The position numbers and the translations under genes are program-made. Shown piece by piece: positions 15,095 through 22,640 of a DNA stretch of 22,640 nt. Position 1 is the stretch's first letter. The number at the start of each line of letters is the position of its first letter. The DNA is from an uncultured Planctomycetaceae bacterium (GTDB lineage: Bacteria > Planctomycetota > Planctomycetia > Pirellulales > UBA1268). Below the pieces are notes generated by a model. That model made no database searches, had not been told where the DNA came from, and saw only the letters and a list, made by a program, of their open reading frames with translations. The DNA lies in contig CALAZQ010000187.1 in the NCBI GenBank assembly GCA_937926325.1, positions 1-22,640 on the forward strand, given 5' to 3'.

Positions 15095-16273
15095 CTATTG
15101 CCGAATCAGCAGCTGCGAACCCGCCCCCAGAATGTCGGCGAGGTCGGCGAAGTCGGCGGTCGAAACAAGCAGCACCGATTCGGCCGGCATCGTCGCAACA
15201 AAGCCCGGATCGTCCGCAGGCTCGATCCGCAGGCCGTCACTCAGCAGGATGGCGGGCCCCCCGGCCGGCTGATAGTTGACCGCTACCGCCTGCCCGGTGA
15301 CGGCCGGCGTGCCGCCGTCGCGAATTTCAACCAGCCGCACCGACGTGCCGCTGCGAGCGGTAAATCCGCTGCCGATCGCCGCGGCAAAGCTGCCGGCATA
15401 CCGTCCGCCCACCTGGAGGCTGAGGCGGCGACGTGACACGCTCACCACCGCATCGAACGGCCCCCGAACAACCTTCAGAGCCTGACCGGCACTGGGACCC
15501 TCCGGGCCGATGCCATTGATGTTGGCCAACAAGGCCGCCGGCACCTCGAGCGGTGCCGCAATGCCCTCGAGTGTTTCACCGGTGGCAACAATATGGGGCG
15601 GCAGCAGCAGATCCTGCGTTGAATAGATCACGGTGCCGGCCAGTTGCCCCAGCAGCGTTTCAAGCTGGCGGCTCTCCTCGGGACTGAGCGAGATGTCGTC
15701 ATACCAGACCGAGAGGATCGCTAATGCCTCGGCATAGCGGCCGCTTTCCAGCTTGTCATGGGCATCGGCCCAGGCTGCCGTGAAGGCGGCCGAGTCATTG
15801 CCCCCGCGGGCTGCCGCGGGCTCGTTGACTCGCTGCGGCGTCAGTTCAGCAGCCGGCTTCGGTGGAACCGCCGCCACCGCCTCGATGTAGGTGGGAGACA
15901 TTTCGGCTGCCGCCGCCGGCGTCTGGTTCGGGGCGGCAGGAATTGCCGGCTCGGCTGGAGCAGCGGCTGTCACCGCCGTGGACGGTTGCGGTGGCGGAGC
16001 CGCGGTCGCGGCGGCAATTGTGGCTGGAGCAGCGGCTGGCTCGGTGAGCTCAACCTCGGGTGGGGTCGGCTGTCCACCGGTAAACGGAGGCGGGTCACCG
16101 GCGGTTTCGGATGCCTGCCAGTCGGGCCCGCCACGGCTGGGGCCCTTCTGAATGATCGAGTAGGCGCCATAGAGGATCATGCCGAGCAGCCCAAGCACGA
16201 CCAGCGGCCTCAGGGCCTCGAGGGGGTCGCTGCGGGTTTCCCGGCGTTGCTTTGACTTGGGGCGGCGTGCCAT
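15095..16273 (-). CDS. membrane-anchored LysM protein with degenerate L,D-transpeptidase-like domain
   Basis: A 392-residue protein anchored in the inner membrane. A basic N-terminus (RRPKSKQRRETR) precedes one transmembrane helix (PLVVLGLLGMILYGAYSII, 23-41), so the rest should be periplasmic. A long Pro/Ala linker (about 50-160) follows, then a helical TPR-like stretch (168-219), then a LysM domain (about 227-269: HIVATGETLEGIAAPL ... NINGI). Residues 273-391 resemble YkuD: DAVVSVSRRRLSLQVGGRYA, then at the end DFADLADILGAGSQLLIR. The two active-site segments of YkuD (HG-x-nearby and SRGCIR) are missing; the equivalent C-terminal stretch reads ESVLLVSTAD. So cell-wall binding without crosslinking is the inference. 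ATG 16273 is chosen over upstream in-frame starts because AGGAG precedes it and the basic-TM order fits. The domain call is motif-based. Confidence 0.75.
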   Translation of the reverse strand: MARRPKSKQRRETRSDPLEALRPLVVLGLLGMILYGAYSIIQKGPSRGGPDWQASETAGDPPPFTGGQPTPPEVELTEPAAAPATIAAATAAPPPQPSTAVTAAAPAEPAIPAAPNQTPAAAAEMSPTYIEAVAAVPPKPAAELTPQRVNEPAAARGGNDSAAFTAAWADAHDKLESGRYAEALAILSVWYDDISLSPEESRQLETLLGQLAGTVIYSTQDLLLPPHIVATGETLEGIAAPLEVPAALLANINGIGPEGPSAGQALKVVRGPFDAVVSVSRRRLSLQVGGRYAGSFAAAIGSGFTARSGTSVRLVEIRDGGTPAVTGQAVAVNYQPAGGPAILLSDGLRIEPADDPGFVATMPAESVLLVSTADFADLADILGAGSQLLIRQ

Positions 16274-16292
16274 CGTTGGTGGCTCCTGTTCT

Positions 16293-16311
16293 GCCGCCCC
16301 CGAGGGGCGGC
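16293..16311 (-). promoter_or_regulatory. strong hairpin in the LysM gene leader
   Basis: GCCGCCCC (16293-16300) and GGGGCGGC (16304-16311) are perfect 8-base complements with a 3-base loop. In the minus-strand mRNA it ends about 6 bases before the AGGAG ribosome site, so it could affect translation or mRNA stability. The Shine-Dalgarno itself is not paired. Confidence 0.4.
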
Positions 16312-16479
16312 GATCCGGTGAACGACTGAAATTCGCGGGAACCCTAGTCGACAACTGCGGCTGGTTCCAGACCGCTTCCGGCCGCGCGGGGCTGAAATTG
16401 CCGGAATGGTTTGGCTGGAGGCGAAAGACTTTGTGGTGGCGGCTTGCCGGGAATGGCATCAGGGTGTTGAAATACGTGC

Positions 16480-17805
16480 ATGTCCCGCCGCAATCTGCTG
16501 CTCCTTTGCCTGGTTGTCCCCACCTGCCTGCTCGCGTGGGCTGCCCAGGATCGGTCTGGCCTGGGCAGGCGGTTTGCCGAAGTGGTTCGGCAGGTTGATC
16601 GCCGCTACATCGAGCCGGTGAACTCAGGCCAGCTTTTCACGGCTGCCGTGAACGGTCTGTTTGCGTCCCTCGATGCGAATTCCCGCTACCTCGATGCCGC
16701 GACCTACCACGACCTGAGCACTGCCCGAGATCAGGCATCGGCGGGAATCGGGGTGGAGATTGCGACCGCGGAACCTTCAGCCGGCATTGTGGTCATTGCC
16801 CCGGTTGTCGATGGGCCGGCCTGGCAGGCAGGGATCGTCGCGGGCGACCGCATCCTGTCAATCGATGGCCAGCCGGTGACCGGCCTGAGCCTGCAGCAGG
16901 TTGCGGAACAATTGCGCGGCGTTGCCGGGACGATTCTTCGCCTGGAGGTTGTCCCGCGGGCAGCCGATGCGAGCCGGACGATCACCCTCACCCGGCAGCC
17001 ACTCAGGGTGGCCAGCATTCAGGGAGACCGGCGGCTGGCTGACGGCAGGTGGGACTGGTGGCTTGAAGGGGAACCGGGAATCGCCCTGATCAGGATCACA
17101 CGGTTTGGCGAACAGACCAGCGAAGAGATCGCAGAAGTGTTCTCTGAACTGCGGGTTGATGCACCGCCGTCCGGCCTCGTTCTCGACCTGCGGGGAAATC
17201 CGGGCGGGCAGCTCGAAGCGGCGGTGGCGGTCTCTGACCTTTTCCTTGACGAGGGAACGATTGTCACCACCAACGATCATCGCCAACCGTCGGCCCGACA
17301 GATCAGCGAGGCGAATCCAGGCGATCTACTCGACGGTGCGCCGCTGGTGGTGCTCATCGACGACCTCACCGCCAGCGCGGCCGAGATCGTCGCCGCCAGC
17401 CTTCAGGATCACGGTCGGGCGACCATCGTCGGCAGCCGCTCCTATGGCAAGGGTTCTGTTCAGACGCTGCTGCCGCTGCCTGGAGCAGAAACCGCCATTC
17501 AGCTGACCACCGCCGAATATCGGCGGCCGGCGGGAACCTCCATCGATCGATCGCCAGCCGCGGCAGGCGAAGAGCCGTGGGGCGTTGTTCCCGACGACGG
17601 TTATGCCCTGACGCCGACCCGTCAGCAGCTCGACCGCTGGCGGGCCTGGCGGCATGACCGCGACCGGCCCGCGGCCGCCAAGTTGCCATCGCCTCAATCG
17701 GATGCTGTCGCCGACCCGGCAGCGACGCTCCCGCGGCAGGCCGACCCGGTGCTCGCCCGCGGCCTGCGGGCCTTCACGGCAGCGGTGGTGGTGAGCCAGC
17801 GTTAG
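16480..17805 (+). CDS. S41-family C-terminal processing peptidase (CtpA-like)
   Basis: A 441-residue exported serine protease of the S41/CtpA family, which trims the C-termini of envelope proteins in the periplasm. The N-terminus has a signal-like hydrophobic segment (LLLLCLVVPTCLLAWAA, 6-22). A PDZ domain follows at about 85-175, with GIGVEI and the GDRILSIDGQPV loop. The protease core contains GLVLDLRGNPGGQLEAAV. The catalytic Ser is Ser299 in TASAAEI and the general-base Lys is Lys324 in SYGKGSVQ, 25 residues apart as in the well-known E. coli tail protease. ATG 16480 is used; no strong Shine-Dalgarno is seen. The gene is divergent from the LysM gene (206-base gap) and converges on folC with 8 bases between stops. 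Substrates are not evident. Confidence 0.93.
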   Translation: MSRRNLLLLCLVVPTCLLAWAAQDRSGLGRRFAEVVRQVDRRYIEPVNSGQLFTAAVNGLFASLDANSRYLDAATYHDLSTARDQASAGIGVEIATAEPSAGIVVIAPVVDGPAWQAGIVAGDRILSIDGQPVTGLSLQQVAEQLRGVAGTILRLEVVPRAADASRTITLTRQPLRVASIQGDRRLADGRWDWWLEGEPGIALIRITRFGEQTSEEIAEVFSELRVDAPPSGLVLDLRGNPGGQLEAAVAVSDLFLDEGTIVTTNDHRQPSARQISEANPGDLLDGAPLVVLIDDLTASAAEIVAASLQDHGRATIVGSRSYGKGSVQTLLPLPGAETAIQLTTAEYRRPAGTSIDRSPAAAGEEPWGVVPDDGYALTPTRQQLDRWRAWRHDRDRPAAAKLPSPQSDAVADPAATLPRQADPVLARGLRAFTAAVVVSQR

Positions 17806-17813
17806 CCGGCTGT

Positions 17814-19217
17814 TCAGCGGCGGGGTGGACCGAGGCCGGCGGCTGCCAGAGCAGCCCTGGCTTCAGCAGCCAGAAAAAAGCTTCCAGCGACGCAGATCAG
17901 CCCGCGGCCTGCCGCCAGTTTCCGTGCCAGTTCGATCGCCTCGGCTGGCGATGATGCCAGCAGTGGCTCCGGCCAGCCAGCCTGCTCAGCAGCCTGCCTG
18001 AGTGCCACCAGCGTGGCGGCTCGCGGGTTGGTGGCGTACCGGGTGAGCACGACCACCGTAAACAGCCGCCGCGCTTCCCGCAGCATTTCAACAAGCTGTT
18101 TATCCCCACTCGCGGCGAATACCAGAATCCGGCGGCGGGGCAGCTGTGCGGTCGCGGTGAGCGTCTCGACGAGCGCCGCCATCGAGGAGGCGTTGTGGGC
18201 CGCATCGAGCAAGACGGGTGGCCGCTCAGAGAGCCACTCGACCCGCGCCGGCAGCCGGGCCTGCCGCAGCCCGCGGCGGATCGCCGGATCTGGAATCGTG
18301 AAGTCAGCCATCGGGAGTGCCCGCACCGCCATGATCGCGGCCGCCGCATTGATCGCCTGATGCCAGCCCGGCATCGCGGTCGTGTAGCTGCCGCAGTGAT
18401 GGCCCAGCGGGCATTCGAGGGTGAAGGGCGTGGTCCGCAGGCCGGGACGGGCCGCCGGCCTGCTGACCTGAAAATCCCGCCCCAACAGCTGCAGCGGCGC
18501 CCGCTGCCGGCTGGCCGTACGGGCAACCACGGCCGCCGCTGCGGGATCGGTCGCCACCGAAATGACCGGGCAGCCCCGGCGGATAATGCCGGCCTTCTCA
18601 GCCGCAATTTTTTCGATGGTATCGCCCAGCACGTCCATGTGGTCGAGACCGATGCAGGTGATGATCGATACCACCGGCTGACAGAGGTTTGTGGCATCCA
18701 GTCGGCCACCGAGCCCGGTCTCGATCACCGCGAGGTCGACCTTGCTGCGGGCAAAGTGCGTGAAGGCGACCGCTGTCAGCACTTCAAACCAGGTCGGTCC
18801 CGGCTGCTTCCGCCGCGTGGCGAGTCGGTCAAGACGTTCGACGGCCGGCATCACCATCCGAACAGCCGCCAGGAGGTCGGCTGTGGAAATCGGCCTGCCG
18901 CCGATGGTGATGCGTTCTTCAAGTCGATCGACATGGGGCGACAGGTAGCAGCCCACCCGATAGCCGGCGGCCCTGACCATCGACGCCAGCATGGTCGCGG
19001 TCGACCCCTTTCCCTTGGTGCCGGCCAGATGGGCGGCCCGAAACTGCCGCTGCGGATCGCCACTGGCCCGCAGCAGATTCCGCATCCGGGAGAGTGTGAA
19101 CCCGCCGGAGCCCGCAGCCCCAACCGGCGTCCGCTCAAAGTTCGATCGCTTGTCCAGCCACTGGAGCGCCCGCAGCCGGGTCAGGGGCCCTGTCCCGTCA
19201 GATTCATGCTTGGCCAC
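17814..19217 (-). CDS. folC: bifunctional folylpolyglutamate synthase/dihydrofolate synthase
   Basis: A 467-residue Mur-ligase-superfamily enzyme that adds glutamate to folates (and in many bacteria also to dihydropteroate). The ATP loop is AGTKGKGSTATM, with Lys where the usual family motif has Asn (GTNGKGS). Downstream are CYLSPHVDRLEERI, the VIETGLGGRLDATN stretch, CIGLDHMDVLGDTIEKIAAEKAGI and LDAAHNASSM, all family landmarks. The C-terminal domain ends with an FFLAAEARAAL segment. The start is GTG at 19217; the conserved core begins about 20 residues in. Length is at the upper end for the family. It is a single-gene transcription unit divergent from the BBP7 gene and convergent with the protease gene. 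The full synthase/synthetase bifunctionality is inferred from the family, not from the sequence. Confidence 0.93.
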   Translation of the reverse strand: MAKHESDGTGPLTRLRALQWLDKRSNFERTPVGAAGSGGFTLSRMRNLLRASGDPQRQFRAAHLAGTKGKGSTATMLASMVRAAGYRVGCYLSPHVDRLEERITIGGRPISTADLLAAVRMVMPAVERLDRLATRRKQPGPTWFEVLTAVAFTHFARSKVDLAVIETGLGGRLDATNLCQPVVSIITCIGLDHMDVLGDTIEKIAAEKAGIIRRGCPVISVATDPAAAAVVARTASRQRAPLQLLGRDFQVSRPAARPGLRTTPFTLECPLGHHCGSYTTAMPGWHQAINAAAAIMAVRALPMADFTIPDPAIRRGLRQARLPARVEWLSERPPVLLDAAHNASSMAALVETLTATAQLPRRRILVFAASGDKQLVEMLREARRLFTVVVLTRYATNPRAATLVALRQAAEQAGWPEPLLASSPAEAIELARKLAAGRGLICVAGSFFLAAEARAALAAAGLGPPRR

Positions 19218-19278
19218 GGTGTGGTCTCGTGAAGGCAGGAGATTTGGCGAGGATGGCCCGGTCAGGAAACAGGTTATC

Positions 19279-19295
19279 CACGCGGCCTCCGCGTG
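19279..19295. repeat. short inverted repeat between folC and the BBP7 gene
   Basis: CACGCGG (19279-19285) and CCGCGTG (19289-19295) are perfect complements around a 3-base loop in the 136-base divergent gap. It could be an operator or leader hairpin. No convincing promoter was found on either side. Confidence 0.35.
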
Positions 19296-19353
19296 CTCAA
19301 ACCGGAATTGATTTTGGGTCGGTAATTTCTGACTCTCCCGCAGCGTTTTGTCT

Positions 19354-20559
19354 ATGCCCCATCCTCAGGTTCCGCCGCCGATGTCGCCTGTGCCGAATCG
19401 ATCCCTCGCGTCAACAGCGAGGCCCGAACTTTCGCGGTGCAGGCCGGGCTTCCGGTTCCGACTGCTGGCGATCGGCTCGGTGCTGACGGCGACAATCCTC
19501 TGCGGGATGCACCGCAGTGGTACCGTCACCGCGGCCGAGACTGTTTACGCGATCGATGATCCCGCCGGCAGCCTGCCACCACCCCTCTACATTCCGCAGC
19601 CGGAAGCGGATCGGGCCATCATCATCGACATGGCCGACAGCCCGCTTGATCCGGCGGCCGATCCCTGGTGCCAGCGTTACGGCGGAACTTCTTCTTGCAT
19701 CGCTCCAAGCCGGCTGCCCTGTTGGCCCCGCTGGTTTGCCAGTGCGACAGGCCTGGTGATGACGCGGAGCCTGCCCAGCGGCAGTACCTCGACCGGCCCC
19801 GGGGGGCTCACGGTCTCGACCCGGACGGCTGACGCCAGCTGGCCGGGCGGCGTCGATTTACGGGTCGGCCGCTGGTTCGGTGAGGAGCAGCGGCAGGCAG
19901 TCGAGCTGATTTACTGGGGGGTCTACAACATCGGCTCGACCGCCCCACAACAGACCGGCCCGGCCAGCGGTGCCCTGACCCGGTCTGATCTGGTCAATGA
20001 TGTCGAGATCAACTGGCTCTACTCGCTCGGTGATCGCCCCGAGTTCCATACGGGCAACCGCCGCATCAACTGGATGTGGCTGGCGGGCTTCCGGTTTTTT
20101 CAACTTGAGGATGACCTCGCGCTGATTGCCGTCCCGGGAGACATTGACTTTGACGTCACGACGAACAACAACCTTTTCGGTGGGCAGTTCGGGGGGCGAT
20201 TCGACTGGTCTTTTGCTCCGCGGTTCCGCTTTGCCGTGGTGCCGAAGTTCTTGTTGGCCGGCAACGCCATCAGTAGCCTGGCGACCAATTCGACGGGCGG
20301 CACCACCACAGCCGATGTCCGCTCCACCTTGGGCGTCTTTTCCTGGCTGGGCTCGGTCGACACCTCGATCGCCTGGGATATCAGCGACCGCTGGAGCCTC
20401 TGGATCGGCTACCGGGTGGTCGGTGTCGGCAACATTGCTCAGGCCGATGAGCAGTGGCCGGCAACGATCCCGGCTGCGGCCGCCAGCCTTCAGGGGGTCA
20501 CCGCCGGCTCTGATTCGATCATCCACGGCGGATTTGCCGGTTTCGAAAGTCGGTACTGA
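19354..20559 (+). CDS. BBP7-type outer-membrane beta-barrel protein
   Basis: A 401-residue protein that I place in the planctomycete BBP7/DUF1551-like outer-membrane barrel family. After a basic, Pro-rich N-terminus comes a signal-peptide core (LLAIGSVLTATILCG, about 37-51) with a cleavage site near VTAAE. The mature part begins with low-complexity Pro-rich sequence. The body shows the expected landmarks: WPRWFASATGLVMTR, then GGVDLRVGRWFG, ELIYWGVYNIG, a long loop, WMWLAGFRFFQLEDD, FGGQFGGRFDW and SLWIGYRVVGVGNIA, all alternating aromatic/polar strands. It ends in Tyr, with Phe-Ala-Gly-Phe-Glu-Ser just before, as barrels usually do. ATG 19354 is chosen over TTG 19348. It converges with the cytochrome gene across 4 bases. 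Function (porin, adhesin or scaffold) is unknown. Confidence 0.83.
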   Translation: MPHPQVPPPMSPVPNRSLASTARPELSRCRPGFRFRLLAIGSVLTATILCGMHRSGTVTAAETVYAIDDPAGSLPPPLYIPQPEADRAIIIDMADSPLDPAADPWCQRYGGTSSCIAPSRLPCWPRWFASATGLVMTRSLPSGSTSTGPGGLTVSTRTADASWPGGVDLRVGRWFGEEQRQAVELIYWGVYNIGSTAPQQTGPASGALTRSDLVNDVEINWLYSLGDRPEFHTGNRRINWMWLAGFRFFQLEDDLALIAVPGDIDFDVTTNNNLFGGQFGGRFDWSFAPRFRFAVVPKFLLAGNAISSLATNSTGGTTTADVRSTLGVFSWLGSVDTSIAWDISDRWSLWIGYRVVGVGNIAQADEQWPATIPAAAASLQGVTAGSDSIIHGGFAGFESRY

Positions 20560-20563
20560 CGAT

Positions 20564-21517
20564 TCACCGGTAGTCTTCATGACAGGTGGAGCATGACTGG
20601 GTGATCGCCTTGGCCGCCCTGGCCGCAGCTTCATGGTCGCCCTGCTGCACCGCTTTTCGCAGTGCCAACGCCTGCTGTTGCATCATTGCCGCATACTCGC
20701 GGTAGGTGTCATCGTCCCAATCCGTGAAGGCCTCGCGGACAATCAGTTCCCCGAACGCGGCGACAATTTCGGCCTCATGAAGCAGCAGCTCCGGGGCTTC
20801 GGCGAAGGCATCCTTGGAAGCTGTCCCCGGTGTCAGCGTCCGGTCGGCCGCCTCCAGCCGCCGCATCAACACCGCCCGGTCACAGAGCTGACTCCACTGG
20901 AATTGCTGCTTTTCAGGCTCGGCGGAGATCGTCTCACCCAAAATCAACGCCGCCAAATCCTCCGCCCGGGTACGGGCTTCGGGATATGCCTTTCCACCGT
21001 CCCGGTCGACATGGCTGGCAACCCGGGCGAACTGGTCCCGCAGGCCGGCGGCAGCGGTACGCCAGCTTGAACGAATGTCGTTTGGCTTGTCGTATGCCGC
21101 CATCAAGCCAAAGACGACCGCGACAATGTGAAACCGGTCGAGTGCCGTTGCCAGGTTGCTGTTGAACGCGGACTGGGTTTCGGTGGCCTGCTGCAGGGGT
21201 GGCAACGAAAGCTTGATCTCGTCGGCGAGAGTGGCGCCTGAAACCAAAGCCGACCAGGGGCGGCGGGCGGCAGCCTCAGCCGTGGTGGAAATATCTGCGC
21301 CCTTATTCGCACCGGCGAAATCTGGTCGGGGGCCCACCAAGAGTTGAAGGGCGTCTGCTTCGATGATGTCACGAGCCGGCAGCTGTTCGGCGACTGGTGC
21401 CGGCTGGCGACGGGCAGGCCGACCGCTACCGAAGCCGATCACCTGGCCTGATGAGGCTGCCGGCGACAGGAGGGTGACCGCCACGACTCCGGCGAAAGCG
21501 AATTGCTGCGTCTGCAT
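20564..21517 (-). CDS. periplasmic cytochrome with C-terminal CxxCH heme site
   Basis: A 317-residue exported protein. A hydrophobic signal segment (FAFAGVVAVTLLSPAASSG, about 6-24) is followed by a Pro/Arg linker and a largely helical body. The only heme-binding motif is at the very C-terminus, CSTCHEDYR, giving Cys309, Cys312 and His313 for covalent heme. This layout, a four-helix body with CxxCH at the end, matches the cytochrome c-prime-like fold common in planctomycetes, with a long N-terminal extension. ATG 21517 is chosen: GAGG lies at good spacing upstream and the signal peptide begins there. The frame stays open to 21646, but that part is Arg/Trp-rich and shows no signal. Electron partners cannot be inferred. 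It converges on the BBP7 gene. Confidence 0.82.
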   Translation of the reverse strand: MQTQQFAFAGVVAVTLLSPAASSGQVIGFGSGRPARRQPAPVAEQLPARDIIEADALQLLVGPRPDFAGANKGADISTTAEAAARRPWSALVSGATLADEIKLSLPPLQQATETQSAFNSNLATALDRFHIVAVVFGLMAAYDKPNDIRSSWRTAAAGLRDQFARVASHVDRDGGKAYPEARTRAEDLAALILGETISAEPEKQQFQWSQLCDRAVLMRRLEAADRTLTPGTASKDAFAEAPELLLHEAEIVAAFGELIVREAFTDWDDDTYREYAAMMQQQALALRKAVQQGDHEAAARAAKAITQSCSTCHEDYR

Positions 21518-21849
21518 TTCATACCCCTCAGGCCATCCGGGCCACCCCATCTTTACCAGCTTTCCAGATCGCCAGTTGCCGGCCAACGGCCGGTGAATAA
21601 GCCGAGCCCTCCACCCCTTTTTTAACATTTGGGGTAACCCCGACATTCCAAAGGGTTTTCCGGATTGTTACCCCCCCCTTCGGTTGTCGCAGGCTCTTTC
21701 CGAAGTCAGCGGACGGCTGGTTTCGGCCTTGACCCATTGTCAACGGTCCGCGACGATCCTCGGCTACCCGAGCGGGAATGGTCTGGCCGTCCGCTTTTGA
21801 CCGGCTGACAGCCTACGCAGGCTGGCACTCTCCCTTGGAGCCTAACGGG
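21518..21849. other. 332-base intergenic region with several inverted repeats
   Basis: No credible gene is seen between the cytochrome start and the next gene. It contains CCGGCC/GGCCGG (21579-21584/21588-21593, loop AAC), a T6 run (21618-21623), GGGGTAAC/GTTACCCC arms (21631-21638/21667-21674) and an alternative pairing TTTGG/CCAAA (21628-21632/21648-21652). A run of eight C occupies 21671-21678. The region probably holds divergent promoters and leaders; I could not identify -10/-35 boxes convincingly. Confidence 0.5.
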
Positions 21850-22539
21850 ATGCAGTCAGTGACTTCAACCGACCCAGTTCGCCGTCATGCCGATCTGACT
21901 TCAGCCGGCCTCCCCCCGCGGCGACTGCTGCGGGCCGTCTCCGTCTGGTTGTTTTCGTTCGTTGCCGGCTGCTGCCTGCTGGGGCTCACCAGTCAGTCAG
22001 GCTGCTCAGCTGGCGGTGCTGAACCAGCTTCGACGGTGAACCTTGATCCGGCGAAAGCTGTGGTGAACGCGTTTTTGCAGGCGATCAAACGGGGGGACGA
22101 ACAGGGGGCACTTGCCATGCTGACCGACGTCGCCCGGGCAAAAACCCAGGAACTCGGCCTTTCGGTCGCCCCCCCGGTGAAGGACACCGCCACCTACAGC
22201 ATCGGTGACTGCGAGGCTGTCGGTGATGCCGACGACATCGTGCATGTCGCCACCACCTGGACAGATACCGATGAGGATGGGTTCACCAGCACCGACAACG
22301 TGATCTGGGTCTGCCGACTCGATCCTGAAGGTTGGCGGGTGGTGGGCATGGCAATGCGAATTTTTGCCGACCTGCCGCCACTGCTACTGAACTTTGAGGA
22401 TCCCGAAGACATGCTGGCCAAGCAGCAGTTGGTCGCCGACGAAATCACCCGGCGGGCGAAACTGGCGGCGCAACAGCCTGCCGGCGGGTCACCCACCGCC
22501 CGGACCGCCGATGGGACTGGCGGCAAGGTCGTCGAGTAG
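21850..22539 (+). CDS. secreted or lipoprotein NTF2-like/DUF4878-like protein
   Basis: A 229-residue protein of unknown function. The N-terminus has a basic region and hydrophobic core (RRLLRAVSVWLFSFVAGCC), with Cys41 in a VAGC lipobox; a second possible Cys is Cys52 in SQSGC. The mature part starts with DPAKAVVNAFLQAIKRGDEQ, then GALAMLTDVARAKTQE, a pattern common to NTF2-like/DUF4878 lipoproteins that bind unknown small ligands or partners. The rest is beta-rich (VHVATTWTDTDEDGFTSTD, WVCRLDPEGWRVVGMAM). The last about 30 residues are Ala/Gly/Pro-rich. The frame is open to 21778, but ATG 21850 is preferred since GGAG lies about 10 bases upstream and a signal sequence follows. Downstream, 22540-22640 shows no complete gene; an ATG at 22618 may begin one that runs off the window. 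Confidence 0.68.
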   Translation: MQSVTSTDPVRRHADLTSAGLPPRRLLRAVSVWLFSFVAGCCLLGLTSQSGCSAGGAEPASTVNLDPAKAVVNAFLQAIKRGDEQGALAMLTDVARAKTQELGLSVAPPVKDTATYSIGDCEAVGDADDIVHVATTWTDTDEDGFTSTDNVIWVCRLDPEGWRVVGMAMRIFADLPPLLLNFEDPEDMLAKQQLVADEITRRAKLAAQQPAGGSPTARTADGTGGKVVE

Positions 22540-22640
22540 TCGGCCGACTGCGCGGCTCGGGAGGGGTGCAGCGTAAGGCGTCCTGCCGGTCCAGTCGCTT
22601 CCGCTCCTGGCTTCCGGATGTCGATGCGTGCTGGAACGGA

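Noticed and set aside
21671..21678. C8 homopolymer as a phase-variation tract
   Set aside because: It is intergenic, only eight bases long, and not positioned in a visible promoter or coding start.
1..22640. CRISPR array, insertion sequence, prophage, tRNA or rRNA genes
   Set aside because: I looked for direct repeat arrays, transposase motifs, terminal inverted repeats, cloverleaf arms and rRNA stretches and saw none. Gaps between genes are short.
22618..22640. Possible start of another gene at the right edge
   Set aside because: Only about seven codons are visible, with no ribosome site or recognisable sequence, so it is not listed as a gene.

Overview
This is a GC-rich, gene-dense stretch of bacterial chromosome, most likely from a planctomycete (Planctomycetota, probably the Pirellulales/Pirellula side). 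The assignment is inferred from family content: a DUF1207 protein, a BBP7-type outer-membrane barrel, small Cys-containing secreted or lipoprotein genes, a C-terminal CxxCH cytochrome and a stand-alone flavin reductase are all typical of that phylum. I see no phage, transposase, CRISPR array, rRNA or tRNA, and no clear sign of recent transfer. Most of the window is ordinary core and envelope chromosome.

Layout. (1) 71-1357 (-) is a DUF1207 envelope protein. It is followed by tandem hairpins and is divergent, across a 281-base gap with a large two-tier inverted repeat, from a flavin reductase at 1639-2154 (+). (2) 2279-6224 (+) is a complete CUT2 (ribose-type) sugar ABC importer: lipoprotein binding protein, permease, double-ATPase subunit. 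(3) 6237-10008 (-) is a three-gene operon read right to left: an acyl-activating AMP-ligase, a GH2-fold protein that seems to have lost its catalytic residues, and a ThiF/MoeB-type E1-like adenylyltransferase. (4) leuS (10137-12947) and glgC (13165-14490) are on the + strand. (5) 14491-16273 (-) holds a small Cys-rich secreted or lipoprotein gene and a membrane-anchored LysM protein whose L,D-transpeptidase-like domain lacks its active site. (6) A CtpA-type S41 protease (+) converges with folC (-). (7) A BBP7 barrel (+) converges with a periplasmic cytochrome (-). (8) A 332-base gap rich in inverted repeats precedes a secreted NTF2-like protein (21850-22539, +).

How it works together. The window mixes housekeeping functions (leucyl-tRNA charging, folate polyglutamylation, glycogen precursor synthesis) with envelope functions (two predicted surface/outer-membrane proteins, a cell-wall-binding LysM protein, a C-terminal processing protease, several lipoproteins, a heme protein) and one sugar uptake system. 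Four convergent gene pairs are separated by only 0-12 bases, so their transcripts probably overlap at their 3' ends.

The best leads are two apparently inactive enzyme folds: the GH2-like protein in the AMP-ligase/ThiF operon, and the LysM-YkuD protein without the His/Cys active site. The next best are several strong inverted repeats in intergenic DNA. I did not find convincing evidence for a wholly new multi-gene system.
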